Assembly: GCA_900551865.1 (NCBI GenBank)
Contig: URXV01000003.1
Span: 1-64,000, forward strand
Source: an uncultured Rickettsiales bacterium
GTDB lineage: Bacteria > Pseudomonadota > Alphaproteobacteria > RF32 > CAG-239
Reading direction: 5' to 3'
Length of the DNA stretch: 64,000 nt
The notes beneath the pieces are model-generated. The model worked only from the letters and a program-made list of their open reading frames with translations. It did not search any database and had not been told where the DNA came from. The stretch's first letter is position 1; each line of letters opens with the position of its first letter. A program made the translations under genes and the position numbers. Shown here in pieces: positions 57,234-64,000 of the stretch.

Positions 57234-57518
57234 TCAACCGACGAATTTTTCGATTAAAAGCCTGGTTGCTTTTCTTGAGATCGGAGCCTTCTCCACAGCA
57301 TAGAGCAGAAGTTCCCGATTACCGAGTTTAACCAGTTCGCATTGTGCCTCTTCCGACAGATTGTAGGTCGCAATGTAAAGCTTAATCAGAACGGCGTCAC
57401 CGCGGCTGATAAGCGCAATCTGAGCCGGAATGCACAGCCAGGTATGCTCCAGAAATGATTTCAATTCGTTGACATCGGCCGTTTTCGCCAAATTGGTTTC
57501 AAATGTTTCGTCTGACAT
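57234..57518 (-). CDS. Small helical unknown protein
   Basis: A 94-residue, mostly helical protein: LKSFLEHTWLCIPAQIALISRGDAVLIKLYIATYNLSEEAQCELVKLGNRELLLYAVEKAPISRKATRLLIEKF. It looks like two short HEAT/ARM-like helix pairs, but no family is recognised. ATG 57518 is used (an upstream TTG is possible). There is no SD. The 18-nt shared leader element ends 11 bp upstream, as before the gene at 22103. It lies at the end of the leftward surface-glycan region but has its own upstream AT-rich region with TATAAT. Confidence 0.6.
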   Translation of the reverse strand: MSDETFETNLAKTADVNELKSFLEHTWLCIPAQIALISRGDAVLIKLYIATYNLSEEAQCELVKLGNRELLLYAVEKAPISRKATRLLIEKFVG

Positions 57519-57529
57519 AATCAATAAAC

Positions 57530-57547
57530 TTTAAGTGATACAATAAT
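57530..57547 (-). promoter_or_regulatory. Shared 18-nt leader element, copy 2
   Basis: The minus strand reads ATTATTGTATCACTTAAA, identical to 22075-22092, 11 bp before the ATG at 57518. Confidence 0.5.
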
Positions 57548-57609
57548 CTGTTAATAATTATAAAAACCTGTAAAACAATATCTGAAATTTAATAGCTGAT
57601 ATTCAAAAT

Positions 57610-58174
57610 TTAATGATTGATGTCCAGTGAGTCAATAATTTTTTTCGCGTCTTCAGGAGCATAATCCCAATAGGCCGAGGCAATAATCCTTTTTTGTGTT
57701 TCTTCGTCAAATCGGAATTTGATAATTCTCGCCGGACAACCGCCCACAACGGCAAAATCGGGAACATCTTTGTTGACAAAGGAATTAGCGCCGACCACGG
57801 CACCGTTGCCGATAGTAACGCCGCGCCGAATAACTGCGTTTACGCCAATCCAAACGTCGTTTTTAATAATACAGTCCTTTTTGGTTAAGTCGTGATACCC
57901 CCCCCCCCCGGTATGAAAGAAGCGTCGAGGTCGAAACCTCATCAAGATTATGTTCGCCTTGCCCGATTCTGACATGCGAAGCAATACTGCAATATCTTCC
58001 GATTTTGGCTCTGGTAATATCGACGTCCCTGCCGACAGACGTATAATCGCCGATGTCACAATGCGAATCAATAACGGAAGATTTGTCAACGCAGGTATGT
58101 TTGCCCCGTACGTAGGCATTGGCTTTTTTGTTTCTTAGAATATCAATAGCCTTTTGTATTAGTCTGATTTTCAT
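57610..58174 (-). CDS. Phase-variable LbetaH O-acetyltransferase (frame broken by G12 tract)
   Basis: A left-handed beta-helix acetyltransferase of the serine/galactoside type, for decorating a surface sugar with acetyl. The N-terminal frame (start 58174, GGAGG upstream) has VDKSSVIDSHCDIGDYTSVGRDVDI, IGRYCSIASHVRIGQGEHNLDEVSTS. The C-terminal part, in another frame, has DCIIKNDVWIGVNAVIRRGVTIGNGAVVGANSFVNKDVPDFAVVGGCPARIIKFRF. The frames meet at 12 consecutive G (plus-strand C at 57898-57909). With 12 G the product stops early after ~103 residues. With 11 or 14 G the two halves join into about 187 residues. The intact rest of the gene argues for slipped-strand phase variation and not decay. 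It is the last gene of the fucosyltransferase operon. Confidence 0.8.
57898..57909. repeat. Homopolymer tract C12 (G12 on the coding strand)
   Basis: Twelve consecutive C on the plus strand inside the acetyltransferase gene. It is the longest C/G homopolymer I noticed in the window. Lengths of 11 or 14 restore one open frame. Confidence 0.9.
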
Positions 58175-58192
58175 TTTGCCTCCGTTATCAAT

Positions 58193-58609
58193 TTATTTTC
58201 CTAAAACCGTCCTGATGGCAGTTGTTGATCTGACCGGCAATAAATCTTTGGGGATACGATTGCTGACGATATAACGTATTCCTAAATCTTCTACGGCTTT
58301 ACGCTTCTCTGGGCTGTCCCCGTCGCTGTTGACAAAGAAAATATCCGGCTTAATTTCTGCCAGCTCTTGCAAAAAGTCGAGTTTGCCGCTTCCTTTGGCG
58401 ATAAAAGCCTGATGAACATACCGGATAGCCCCGACCATATACAGGCGTTCCTTTTCGTTATAAAGTGTTTTGCGTTTCTTCAGTTCTTCCACCGTCTTGT
58501 CTGAACCGATGGAAACATATAAGTCGCCGTACTGGCTTGCCTCTTCAAAAAAACGGATATGCCCGCTGTGCAGGACGTCAAAACAACCGGAAACAAAAAC
58601 TTTAACCAT
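58193..58609 (-). CDS. Cytidylyltransferase-like nucleotidyltransferase
   Basis: A 138-residue nucleotidyltransferase of the TagD/RfaE-C/GlmU-unrelated HxGH type. It has KVFVSGCFDVLHSGHIRFFEEASQYGDLYVSIGSD (~3-37), where HSGH binds the nucleotide, and ends with VRSTTAIRTVLGK, resembling the RxSTTxI motif. Glycerol-phosphate, heptose-phosphate or a similar alditol phosphate may be activated for a surface glycan. It overlaps the upstream SGNH gene by 8 bp, so is coupled to it. Confidence 0.85.
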   Translation of the reverse strand: MVKVFVSGCFDVLHSGHIRFFEEASQYGDLYVSIGSDKTVEELKKRKTLYNEKERLYMVGAIRYVHQAFIAKGSGKLDFLQELAEIKPDIFFVNSDGDSPEKRKAVEDLGIRYIVSNRIPKDLLPVRSTTAIRTVLGK

Positions 58610-59435
58610 GATTACTTTTCCTAACTTTTGTTTTTATGCAAAAATCTGCCAGATAATATTTGGTTACACCGTTAACACGTACCACTTTACATAGGCCGTA
58701 ACCCCATTTTATTTTCAGTTTATTGTGTTCTGCAAGCTCCGCCGCAAAAAATCCCTGCCATTTTTTGCGGTAGTGCGGGCGGATATTCGTAATCAGCTGC
58801 GAAGCCGAAAGTGAATTAATAATATAATCGGCAAGCGCCAGTTGGTATTTTTTACCGGCAAAGTGCTGCGTATCTCTGTATTTGAATTTTTTTTGTACAA
58901 CATGAGAATACAGGTCTATCGTTTGGAAAGCAAGAGTTTCACTTACCTGTGTTTGGATTTTATTACGTGAACATATTTCTCTGTTTACATCGTCGTCAAA
59001 TTTTTTTAAGTTATTGGCTCGGACATTCGGAGCTGTCGTCAGTATGACGATGTTTGGAGTATGGGAATACAGATAACCGAGAAATTTTTGATATGCCCGT
59101 TCATATTGCTCCGCATCTTCAGCATTATCTGCTGTGTGCAAATACATACCATGCTTTCCTCCGATATTGACAAGTATAAGAGAATAGCTGTACTCCTTAT
59201 TTTTGAAAAACATATCGCAGACATCATAAAGTAAGTGGTCTTCAATAGAAGCCGACGAACCGACAAAATCAACAGCATATTTGGGAAGAAGTTTTCCTAA
59301 ACTGCTTCGGAATTCGCGGGAAACGCTGTCGCCGACTAAAAGAATACGCGGGCAGCCAAAATTTTTGGCATTATCAATCCACGTATTGCTCCATTCAACA
59401 TTTTCCCGGTCTTTTTCTTTATTAAAGCCAGTCAT
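58602..59435 (-). CDS. SGNH-hydrolase-like protein
   Basis: A protein of 277 residues. RILLVGDSVSREFRSSLGKLLPKY (~34-57) has the GDS block I, LILVNIGGKHGMYL (~85) replaces block III, and YRDTQHFAGKKYQLALADYI (~193-212) has the D-x-x-H of block V. This fits the SGNH/PC-esterase group that removes or adds O-acyl groups on glycans. There is no signal peptide. The C-terminal ~70 residues form a separate basic region. ATG 59435 overlaps the fucosyltransferase stop (ATGA); an upstream TTG at 59447 is less likely. The position between a fucosyltransferase and an acetyltransferase supports a role in glycan modification. Confidence 0.7.
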   Translation of the reverse strand: MTGFNKEKDRENVEWSNTWIDNAKNFGCPRILLVGDSVSREFRSSLGKLLPKYAVDFVGSSASIEDHLLYDVCDMFFKNKEYSYSLILVNIGGKHGMYLHTADNAEDAEQYERAYQKFLGYLYSHTPNIVILTTAPNVRANNLKKFDDDVNREICSRNKIQTQVSETLAFQTIDLYSHVVQKKFKYRDTQHFAGKKYQLALADYIINSLSASQLITNIRPHYRKKWQGFFAAELAEHNKLKIKWGYGLCKVVRVNGVTKYYLADFCIKTKVRKSNHG

Positions 59436-60358
59436 AACTTTATCCAATCTTCAGGGACAATATCACCGGAATATTCGGCGGCGTCCGGTTTGAACCATTG
59501 CTTAGGCGCCACGACAATCTTGTCCGGATTTGTATTCAGCCAGGCGCCCCACCACGAAAATGTGCTGTTGGCGATAATATTATGGCGGCAGTTCCGCATC
59601 AGTTCCAAGTCAAAATAGCCGTGTTTTTCATCATTAATTTCAACGATAGTCTGCGGATAGGCCGTTTGTATATTTGCTCGAACCCAGTCTGTATCGCTGG
59701 AAAAAATAAAGAAATGCGGTTTATCAACGCGTTTTCCGATATAATCCATCGCATTCAGAAAATAATCCTTGTCCAAATAAGTAAAAGGGCTGCGCGGATT
59801 AAGATAGTCGCCGCGGCGGATATGAACGGCAACGGCATTGGCTGCCCGGATTTTGGCAAGCATATCAAGATTCGCTGCATCAAGAGTTTTTGTCAGCGTA
59901 AAATCATGCAGCAGCCTTTCTCGCAGCGGTTTGAAATATTTTTCGGTCTGGAAAACTCCGTCATAATAAACGTCGCCTTCTTTGCTTAGGAGTTCCGGTT
60001 CGTAACGGTTAATCTGTTTTTCGCAAACGCGGTTGGTTTTCAGGTAAATAAATTTTCCCAGATTAAATTTTTTACGGATAGAACGGGGAAGAATGTTTTT
60101 AAATCTGATTTCGTTTTTACATCTTTTTATTTGTTCATCTGAGGCAAAATCTCCGCTGATGCTATACAATCCCAAATCAAAACTGCGGTAATGGTTGGTC
60201 AAAAAGCCGGTATTATCCCACAAAACATTGCCGGCAGCCAGTCCGAAGGCATATTGAAACATCTGATTGCCGAGCCCTCCGCCCAACCTGACGATACGCA
60301 GCGGTTTATTCGGGGAAACCTGGGCGGAATATTTGCTTTCTTGATGTGAAACAGCCAT
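59432..60358 (-). CDS. GT11 alpha-1,2-fucosyltransferase-like protein
   Basis: A 308-residue GT11 enzyme that transfers fucose from GDP-fucose to galactose-type acceptors. The N-terminal RIVRLGGGLGNQMFQYAFGLAAG (~20-42) and the GDP-fucose motif VAVHIRRGDYLNP (~165-177) are followed by LMRNCRHNIIANSTFSWWGAWLN (~255-277), all family hallmarks. ATG 60358 has AAAGGAG seven bases upstream. It is the first gene of a four-gene leftward operon. Its promoter lies in an inverted-repeat cassette (60403-60542), so expression of fucosylated surface glycan is probably switched on and off. Confidence 0.9.
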   Translation of the reverse strand: MAVSHQESKYSAQVSPNKPLRIVRLGGGLGNQMFQYAFGLAAGNVLWDNTGFLTNHYRSFDLGLYSISGDFASDEQIKRCKNEIRFKNILPRSIRKKFNLGKFIYLKTNRVCEKQINRYEPELLSKEGDVYYDGVFQTEKYFKPLRERLLHDFTLTKTLDAANLDMLAKIRAANAVAVHIRRGDYLNPRSPFTYLDKDYFLNAMDYIGKRVDKPHFFIFSSDTDWVRANIQTAYPQTIVEINDEKHGYFDLELMRNCRHNIIANSTFSWWGAWLNTNPDKIVVAPKQWFKPDAAEYSGDIVPEDWIKL

Positions 60359-60402
60359 AAAAATCTCCTTTGGCAGATAAAATCTGACCTTTTGTTTATA
60401 AA

Positions 60403-60542
60403 AAACCAACCTTTTAAATATATACTTGAGTAGACATCCAATAGCAAGAATAAGTTATCCTAATCCATTATAATTAAATAATTAATTGAAAAGACGAAAA
60501 TCTTGTTGTGAATAAAAAACTGCTTATTTAAAAGGTTGGTTT
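60403..60542. repeat. Inverted-repeat-bounded invertible cassette 2
   Basis: Perfect 18-bp inverted repeats at 60403-60420 and 60525-60542 enclose 104 bp. The right arm contains AAAGGTTGGT, eight of ten positions equal to AAACGTTCGT of cassette 1, in the same outward direction. The enclosed segment is non-coding, AT-rich and contains a leftward promoter for the fucosyltransferase operon. Inversion is inferred from the parallel with cassette 1 and its adjacent recombinase. Confidence 0.7.
60419..60447 (-). promoter_or_regulatory. Leftward promoter inside cassette 2
   Basis: On the minus strand TTGCTA (60442-60447), 17 bp, TATATA (60419-60424), with the -10 at the inner edge of the left repeat as in cassette 1. 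A second perfect TATAAT (60467-60472) has only a poor -35. As read, transcription enters the fucosyltransferase gene. Confidence 0.5.
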
Positions 60543-60660
60543 AAATTCAGCAGGTTTCTAACGTGGAAAAAACGCACACAGACAAAGGAAACAGCGGCCT
60601 TTTAAGGCGGAAAGATATAAGAAACAGCGGCGCTCTGATATGCAGTCTTCAGGTATAACA

Positions 60661-60687
60661 AAAGCGCCTGCTTATCCAACAGGCGCC
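60661..60687 (-). terminator. Rho-independent terminator of tRNA-Pro
   Basis: On the minus strand GCGCCTG / CAGGCGC stem then TTTTGTTAT, a few bases after the encoded CCA. Confidence 0.75.
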
Positions 60688-60692
60688 CAATA

Positions 60693-60769
60693 TGGTCGGA
60701 ACGGGTGGATTCGAACCACTGACCTCTGCGACCCGAACGCAGCGTTCTACCAGGCTGAACTACGTTCCG
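60693..60769 (-). tRNA. tRNA-Pro (anticodon CGG)
   Basis: A 77-nt cloverleaf. The acceptor CGGAACG / CGTTCCG, D arm with GTTCAGCCTGGTAGAAC, anticodon loop TTCGGGT with CGG, T arm GGTTCGAATCC and encoded CCA are all present. Confidence 0.95.
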
Positions 60770-60914
60770 TTGTTCAACGAACATATATCTACACAAAAAA
60801 AAATTAGATTACAAGCTTTTTTTTCATCTGTGCGTAAAAAAAATTATCTGTACGCAAAAATGGTTTGTATGCCAATAATCTTATATGTATAAAAATAATA
60901 TTTGCATAAAAAAA

Positions 60915-60943
60915 TTGACGCTTTTGCAAATCAAGTGTAAAAC
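60915..60943 (+). promoter_or_regulatory. Promoter of nfo
   Basis: TTGACG (60915-60920), 17 bp, TAAAAC (60938-60943), 32 bp before the start codon. Confidence 0.5.
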
Positions 60944-60975
60944 AAACCGGTCAGAAATTGTGCAAGGAGAATAAA

Positions 60976-61818
60976 ATGTTGTATTTGGGGTGTCATCTGT
61001 CATCAGCTGCCGGTTTTGCCGCAATGGGAAAAACGGCTTTGAAAATTAATGCCAATACGTTTCAGTTCTTTTTGCGCAATCCGCGCGGCGGAGCGGCCAA
61101 AGACATCAAGCCCGCAGATGTTGCCGAATTTCTTGAATTGGCAAAGCAGAACGGATTCGGTAAAATCCTCGCTCATGCGCCGTATACGCTCAATCCCTGT
61201 TCAAAGGACGCCTCCGTCCGGAAATTTGCCGGCGAGGTTTTTGCCGACGATTTGAAACGGATGGAAAATCTTCCGGGAAACCTGTATAATTTCCATCCCG
61301 GTTCACATGTAGGGCAGGGCGTTGCCGCCGCTATTCCGCAAATCGTCGAGATTTTGGATGCTGTAATGCCGGAAGCGCGCCATACGACGGTTTTGCTGGA
61401 AACGATGTCCGGTAAGGGCAGCGAAGTCGGTTCCCGTTTTGAGGAGCTGGCGGAAATAATTTCCCGTGCCAAATCCAACGCTCCGGAGAAGCTCGGTGTA
61501 TGCCTGGATACCTGCCATGTCTATTCTGCCGGTTATGATATCGTCAACCGCCTGGATGAAGTATTGGAAGAATTTGACCGTGTCATCGGGCTGAACCGTT
61601 TGCATGCGATTCATTTAAACGACAGTATGACGGAGTTTGCGTCGCATAAAGACCGCCACGAGCGGCTGGGGCACGGAACAATAGGAAAAGACGCCCTGAT
61701 TCGGTTTGTCAATCACCCTGCGCTCAAAGGTATTCCCGTTAATTTGGAAACGCCGAACGAACTTCCCGGATATGCGGAAGAAATAGCCCTTCTGCGTCAA
61801 AGCTATACGCAGGGGTAG
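60976..61818 (+). CDS. nfo: Endonuclease IV (AP endonuclease)
   Basis: A 280-residue zinc TIM-barrel enzyme that cuts 5' to abasic sites in base excision repair. It starts MLYLGCHLSSAAGFAAMGKTAL. Conserved metal-ligand motifs are visible in order: ILAHAPYTLNPCS (~62), YNFHPGSHVGQG (~108), LLETMSGKGSEVGSRFEEL (~142), VCLDTCHVYSAGYDI (~178), HAIHLNDSMTEFASHKDRHERLGHGTIG (~212) and VNLETPNE (~258). ATG 60976 follows AAGGAG and is preferred over the upstream codon at 60958. Confidence 0.96.
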   Translation: MLYLGCHLSSAAGFAAMGKTALKINANTFQFFLRNPRGGAAKDIKPADVAEFLELAKQNGFGKILAHAPYTLNPCSKDASVRKFAGEVFADDLKRMENLPGNLYNFHPGSHVGQGVAAAIPQIVEILDAVMPEARHTTVLLETMSGKGSEVGSRFEELAEIISRAKSNAPEKLGVCLDTCHVYSAGYDIVNRLDEVLEEFDRVIGLNRLHAIHLNDSMTEFASHKDRHERLGHGTIGKDALIRFVNHPALKGIPVNLETPNELPGYAEEIALLRQSYTQG

Positions 61819-61866
61819 CTGCACATCTCTTTGAAGGCTTATAGGCCTTAGATTCCGTTTGAATGT

Positions 61867-62730
61867 TTAAAGCAAAATTTCCGCAACGATGCCGAATACA
61901 ACGCCCAAACCATACAATAATGCGAGGATGCGCAGATTCTCTTTCCGATTCGGGTTAACCCGGTATAAAACCAGATATCCCAGTCCTGCATTGCTGAGCG
62001 TTCCCGCCAGCATCGTACCCAATGTAATCGCATTGTCAAGATACAGCTGCGTCAGCAATACCGACGGATAGCAGCTCGGAATAAGCCCCACGCCTGCCGC
62101 GATGAATTTGCTGAGTATCGGCATTCCCGTCAACAGCAACTGCACGGTTTCCCTTCCGCCGAATGCAAAAGCCGCATTGACGATGAGCGAAAAAATAAAG
62201 ATAAAAATACTGATTTTTTCAGTATGTTTATAAGCGGAATGCCATATATTGTCCTTGTCGTCGCATTTGCATTTTTCCCGCTGGCAAAAAGCCTCAATGT
62301 CCGGCTCCTTTTTGTGCCTGATAAATTTTTGCGGTAGAAAAATGTCCAACAGCACGCCGCTGGCAATCGCAAAAATAACCTTAATTCCCAAAATCTGTAC
62401 AATCAAAGCCGCTCCTGCGCCGCCGGAAATCAAAATCGGCAGCATTTCGTCGGAAGTAGAAAGAAAAATGGCCATCAGCGTGCCGAGCGTAATAATGCCG
62501 GTTGCATAGAGGTTTGCCGCCGCGACCGAAAAGCCGCATTGTGGTATCAGCCCCAGCAATCCGCCGGCAACCGGACCGTAAGAACCTGATTTTTTTATAT
62601 AGGAAAGCGTTTTCCGCGATGTCTTGTGTTCCAAAAATTCAAGCGCCAGATATGTCAAAAACAGGTATGGAAACAACGCCAGCGTTTCGTATAGGGAATC
62701 AATCAGAATATCCATGCCGATGTTAAACAT
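61867..62730 (-). CDS. Putative manganese/metal permease (DUF2899-like)
   Basis: A 287-residue membrane protein of about 10 helices. Two related halves each contain a Pro-Gln/Ser-Cys turn: GLLGLIPQCGFSVAAANLYATGIITLGTLMAIFLSTSDEMLPILI (~57-101) and AGVGLIPSCYPSVLLTQLYLDNAITLGTMLAGTLSNAGLGYLVL (~216-259). This duplication is typical of the DUF2899/ArsP-like permease group annotated as putative manganese transporters. A cytosolic loop between them has a Cys-rich stretch (CQREKCKCDDKD, ~148-159). The transported ion is not shown by the sequence. Convergent with nfo. Confidence 0.75.
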   Translation of the reverse strand: MFNIGMDILIDSLYETLALFPYLFLTYLALEFLEHKTSRKTLSYIKKSGSYGPVAGGLLGLIPQCGFSVAAANLYATGIITLGTLMAIFLSTSDEMLPILISGGAGAALIVQILGIKVIFAIASGVLLDIFLPQKFIRHKKEPDIEAFCQREKCKCDDKDNIWHSAYKHTEKISIFIFIFSLIVNAAFAFGGRETVQLLLTGMPILSKFIAAGVGLIPSCYPSVLLTQLYLDNAITLGTMLAGTLSNAGLGYLVLYRVNPNRKENLRILALLYGLGVVFGIVAEILL

Positions 62731-62847
62731 TGCAGCCTCTTGGAAAATTTATTGCAAAACTAACAACATATCTAACAAAACTATTGTATTTTTGCAACAA
62801 AAAAAGCCCATGTTCATAAAAAAGCTGTTGCCGGTGCAAACATATTA

Positions 62848-62882
62848 AAAAAGACGCCTCATACGAAGCGTCTTAAAAAATT
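62848..62882 (-). terminator. Terminator of lipoprotein gene
   Basis: AAGACGC / GCGTCTT stem, T6 on the minus-strand side, 40 bp after the stop at 62922. Confidence 0.75.
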
Positions 62883-62921
62883 TTCGGGTTCAAACAAACC
62901 GTCTTTTCAAAAACTTAAATT

Positions 62922-63266
62922 TTAATCCTCAGCCGAAAGCATTTTTTCTTTCATCTTGGCGAGCATTAAGATTTTTGCCTGTTCTTTGGTAAAAGGCAAC
63001 CTTACGTCACATTTGTTAAAAACAAGGACTTTGCCGTTTGATAATAAAACATACGCAACGCTCGAAGTCCGGCGACGACTATCTCCACCAATCGCCATTA
63101 ACGTGGCAACAACAGAATCCGGATTAAGTTCAGGTACGTCTTCCGGCACATTGGCCTCTAGCGGAGGTATAGGCAATGGTTGTATAGACTGTGCAGGCTC
63201 GGAGGCGCATGATGCCAAAACCAAACAACAGATTGCAACTGCAATCATAAATAATAGTTTTTTCAT
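62922..63266 (-). CDS. Small predicted lipoprotein
   Basis: A protein of 114 residues. MKKLLFMIAVAICCLVLASC carries the lipobox LASC, with Cys at ~20. A Pro-rich linker (QSIQPLPIPPLEANVPEDVPELNPD) is followed by a small domain with two hydrophobic strands (VAYVLLSNGKVLVFNKCDVRLPFTKEQAKILMLAKMKEKML). No family recognised. The upstream region has no clear SD. Between the Mn-permease-like gene and tig. Confidence 0.7.
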   Translation of the reverse strand: MKKLLFMIAVAICCLVLASCASEPAQSIQPLPIPPLEANVPEDVPELNPDSVVATLMAIGGDSRRRTSSVAYVLLSNGKVLVFNKCDVRLPFTKEQAKILMLAKMKEKMLSAED

Positions 63267-63393
63267 AATTGTATATTTTAATGATTAATATTTATCATCA
63301 TTATCAATCAAATTTGTCTTTTTGTCAATATATTTTTTTTCATCTGACTAAAAAATAAGATTTTTTATGCTTTTACGGCTTTCCCACATAAGG

Positions 63394-63422
63394 AAAAGAG
63401 CCGCAAAGGTGCAGCTCTTTTC
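63394..63422 (-). terminator. Terminator after tig
   Basis: On the minus strand GAGCTGC / GCGGCTC stem then TTTTCC, 40 bp after the tig stop codon. Confidence 0.65.
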
Positions 63423-63463
63423 GTATTCCGGACAGGCATAACGCCAGACTTTGGAAAGTCTGA

Positions 63464-64000
63464 TTATGCTGCCTTTTCGTCAAAATTGTACAAGTCTTCA
63501 ACCGAAACTTTCTTTTCCTTGGTCTGGACTTTGGAAAGGACATAGTCAATGACTTTTTCCTCATAAACGGAAGTGCGCAGACGCTCAACCGCTTCCTTGT
63601 TCTTCAGATAAAAGTCAAAAATAGCCTTTGCCTGCATCGGATAGCGCTGGGCTTCGTTCATAATCGCCTTGTTGAGGTCTTCCTGCGTTACTTCTACTTT
63701 GGCGTCGTTGCCGACTTCAGCCAGCAACAGGCCGAGCTTGACGCGGCGAACGGCGATTTCCTTGTATTCTTTCAGCAGGTCTTCTTCCTTTTTGTTCTTT
63801 TCGTCTTCGTCAAGCTGGTTGTTTTTCTTGGCGTTTTCATACTGCTTGACAATCGCCTCATATTCCATGTCAACAAGCTTGGCCGGAACGTCAAACTTGT
63901 AAGCCTTGTCCAAAGCGTCGAGCAGGGAACGTTTCTGCTTCATCTTGGAAGCGGCGTCGTAATCCTGCGCAATTCTCTTCTTGACGGTTTCTTTGAGCTT
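63464..64000 (-). CDS. tig: Trigger factor, C-terminal part (runs off the window)
   Basis: About 178 residues of the ribosome-bound chaperone are visible; the start lies beyond 64000. The sequence KLKETVKKRIAQDYDAASKMKQKRSLLDALDKAYKFDVPAKLVDMEYEAIVKQYENAK matches the arm region that follows the PPIase domain. VRRVKLGLLLAEVGNDAKVEVTQEDLNKAIMNEAQRYPMQAKAIFDFYLKNKEAVERLRTSVYEEKVIDYVLSKVQTKEKKVS is the typical C-terminal arm. The peptidyl-prolyl isomerase and ribosome-binding domains are outside the window. Confidence 0.93.
   Translation of the reverse strand, partial: KLKETVKKRIAQDYDAASKMKQKRSLLDALDKAYKFDVPAKLVDMEYEAIVKQYENAKKNNQLDEDEKNKKEEDLLKEYKEIAVRRVKLGLLLAEVGNDAKVEVTQEDLNKAIMNEAQRYPMQAKAIFDFYLKNKEAVERLRTSVYEEKVIDYVLSKVQTKEKKVSVEDLYNFDEKAA

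Noticed and set aside
1..64000. CRISPR array, rRNA operon, intact insertion sequence or replication origin
   Set aside because: No regularly spaced direct repeats with unique spacers, rRNA signature segments, transposase frames with terminal repeats, or DnaA-box clusters were noticed.

Overview
The window is a continuous bacterial chromosome segment, probably from an uncultured alphaproteobacterium. The evidence is gene order: nuoL-nuoM-nuoN-birA-rnj, rpoH, prmC followed by a DUF4167 gene, ffh-rpsP-rimM-trmD-rplS, and DsbA/Com1-like proteins. Fairly low GC, many SD-led small operons and the surface-glycan and phase-variation content fit a host-associated, perhaps gut, lineage. That last point is inference.

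Layout. 1-810: an inverted-repeat promoter cassette beside an Mpi/Hin-type serine recombinase. 811-2277: decayed LysR and aldo/keto reductase genes and an orphan MerR-type promoter. 2278-3408: membrane metallophosphoesterase. 3409-4974: prophage scar (S24 repressor, adenine methylase tail, repeated AGTCTAAAAA motif) next to tRNA-Lys. 5124-13551: divergent nuoL/M/N trio, birA, RNase J and a S66 peptidase. 13613-18245: exported glycosyltransferase-like proteins and an MFS carrier. 18421-28730: DUF1847, GT92, ABC-F, two DsbA-like proteins, Pit phosphate uptake, GT-C-like membrane protein. 28870-32225: accessory genes including an AT-rich HExxH protein. 32473-37524: parE, rpsB-tsf. 37844-44077: DUF4402 protein, two sirtuins, tyrA-like gene, SlyB-like lipoprotein, GT2, FAM173-like methyltransferase. 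44227-57097: asnS, rpoH, prmC, a second metallophosphoesterase, prfC and the ffh-rplS operon. 57234-60542: a leftward surface-glycan operon (fucosyltransferase, SGNH hydrolase, nucleotidyltransferase, acetyltransferase). 60693-64000: tRNA-Pro, nfo, a permease, a lipoprotein and the 3' part of tig.

The most notable theme is phase variation. Two promoter cassettes at opposite ends of the window have the same design: 18-bp perfect inverted repeats around 102-104 bp, with related repeat cores, both reading leftward. One lies beside the recombinase. The other drives the fucosyltransferase operon, whose last gene is also broken by a run of 12 G. Together they look like a two-layer (promoter inversion plus slipped-strand) switch of a surface glycan.

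A second theme is leader elements shared between unrelated genes. A 72-76 nt structured element occurs directly before a sirtuin gene and before an unknown gene, and an 18-nt identical element precedes two SD-less unknown genes. A third theme is the retention of nuoL/M/N-like genes that have lost most of the classical proton-channel residues, without nuoA-K next to them.
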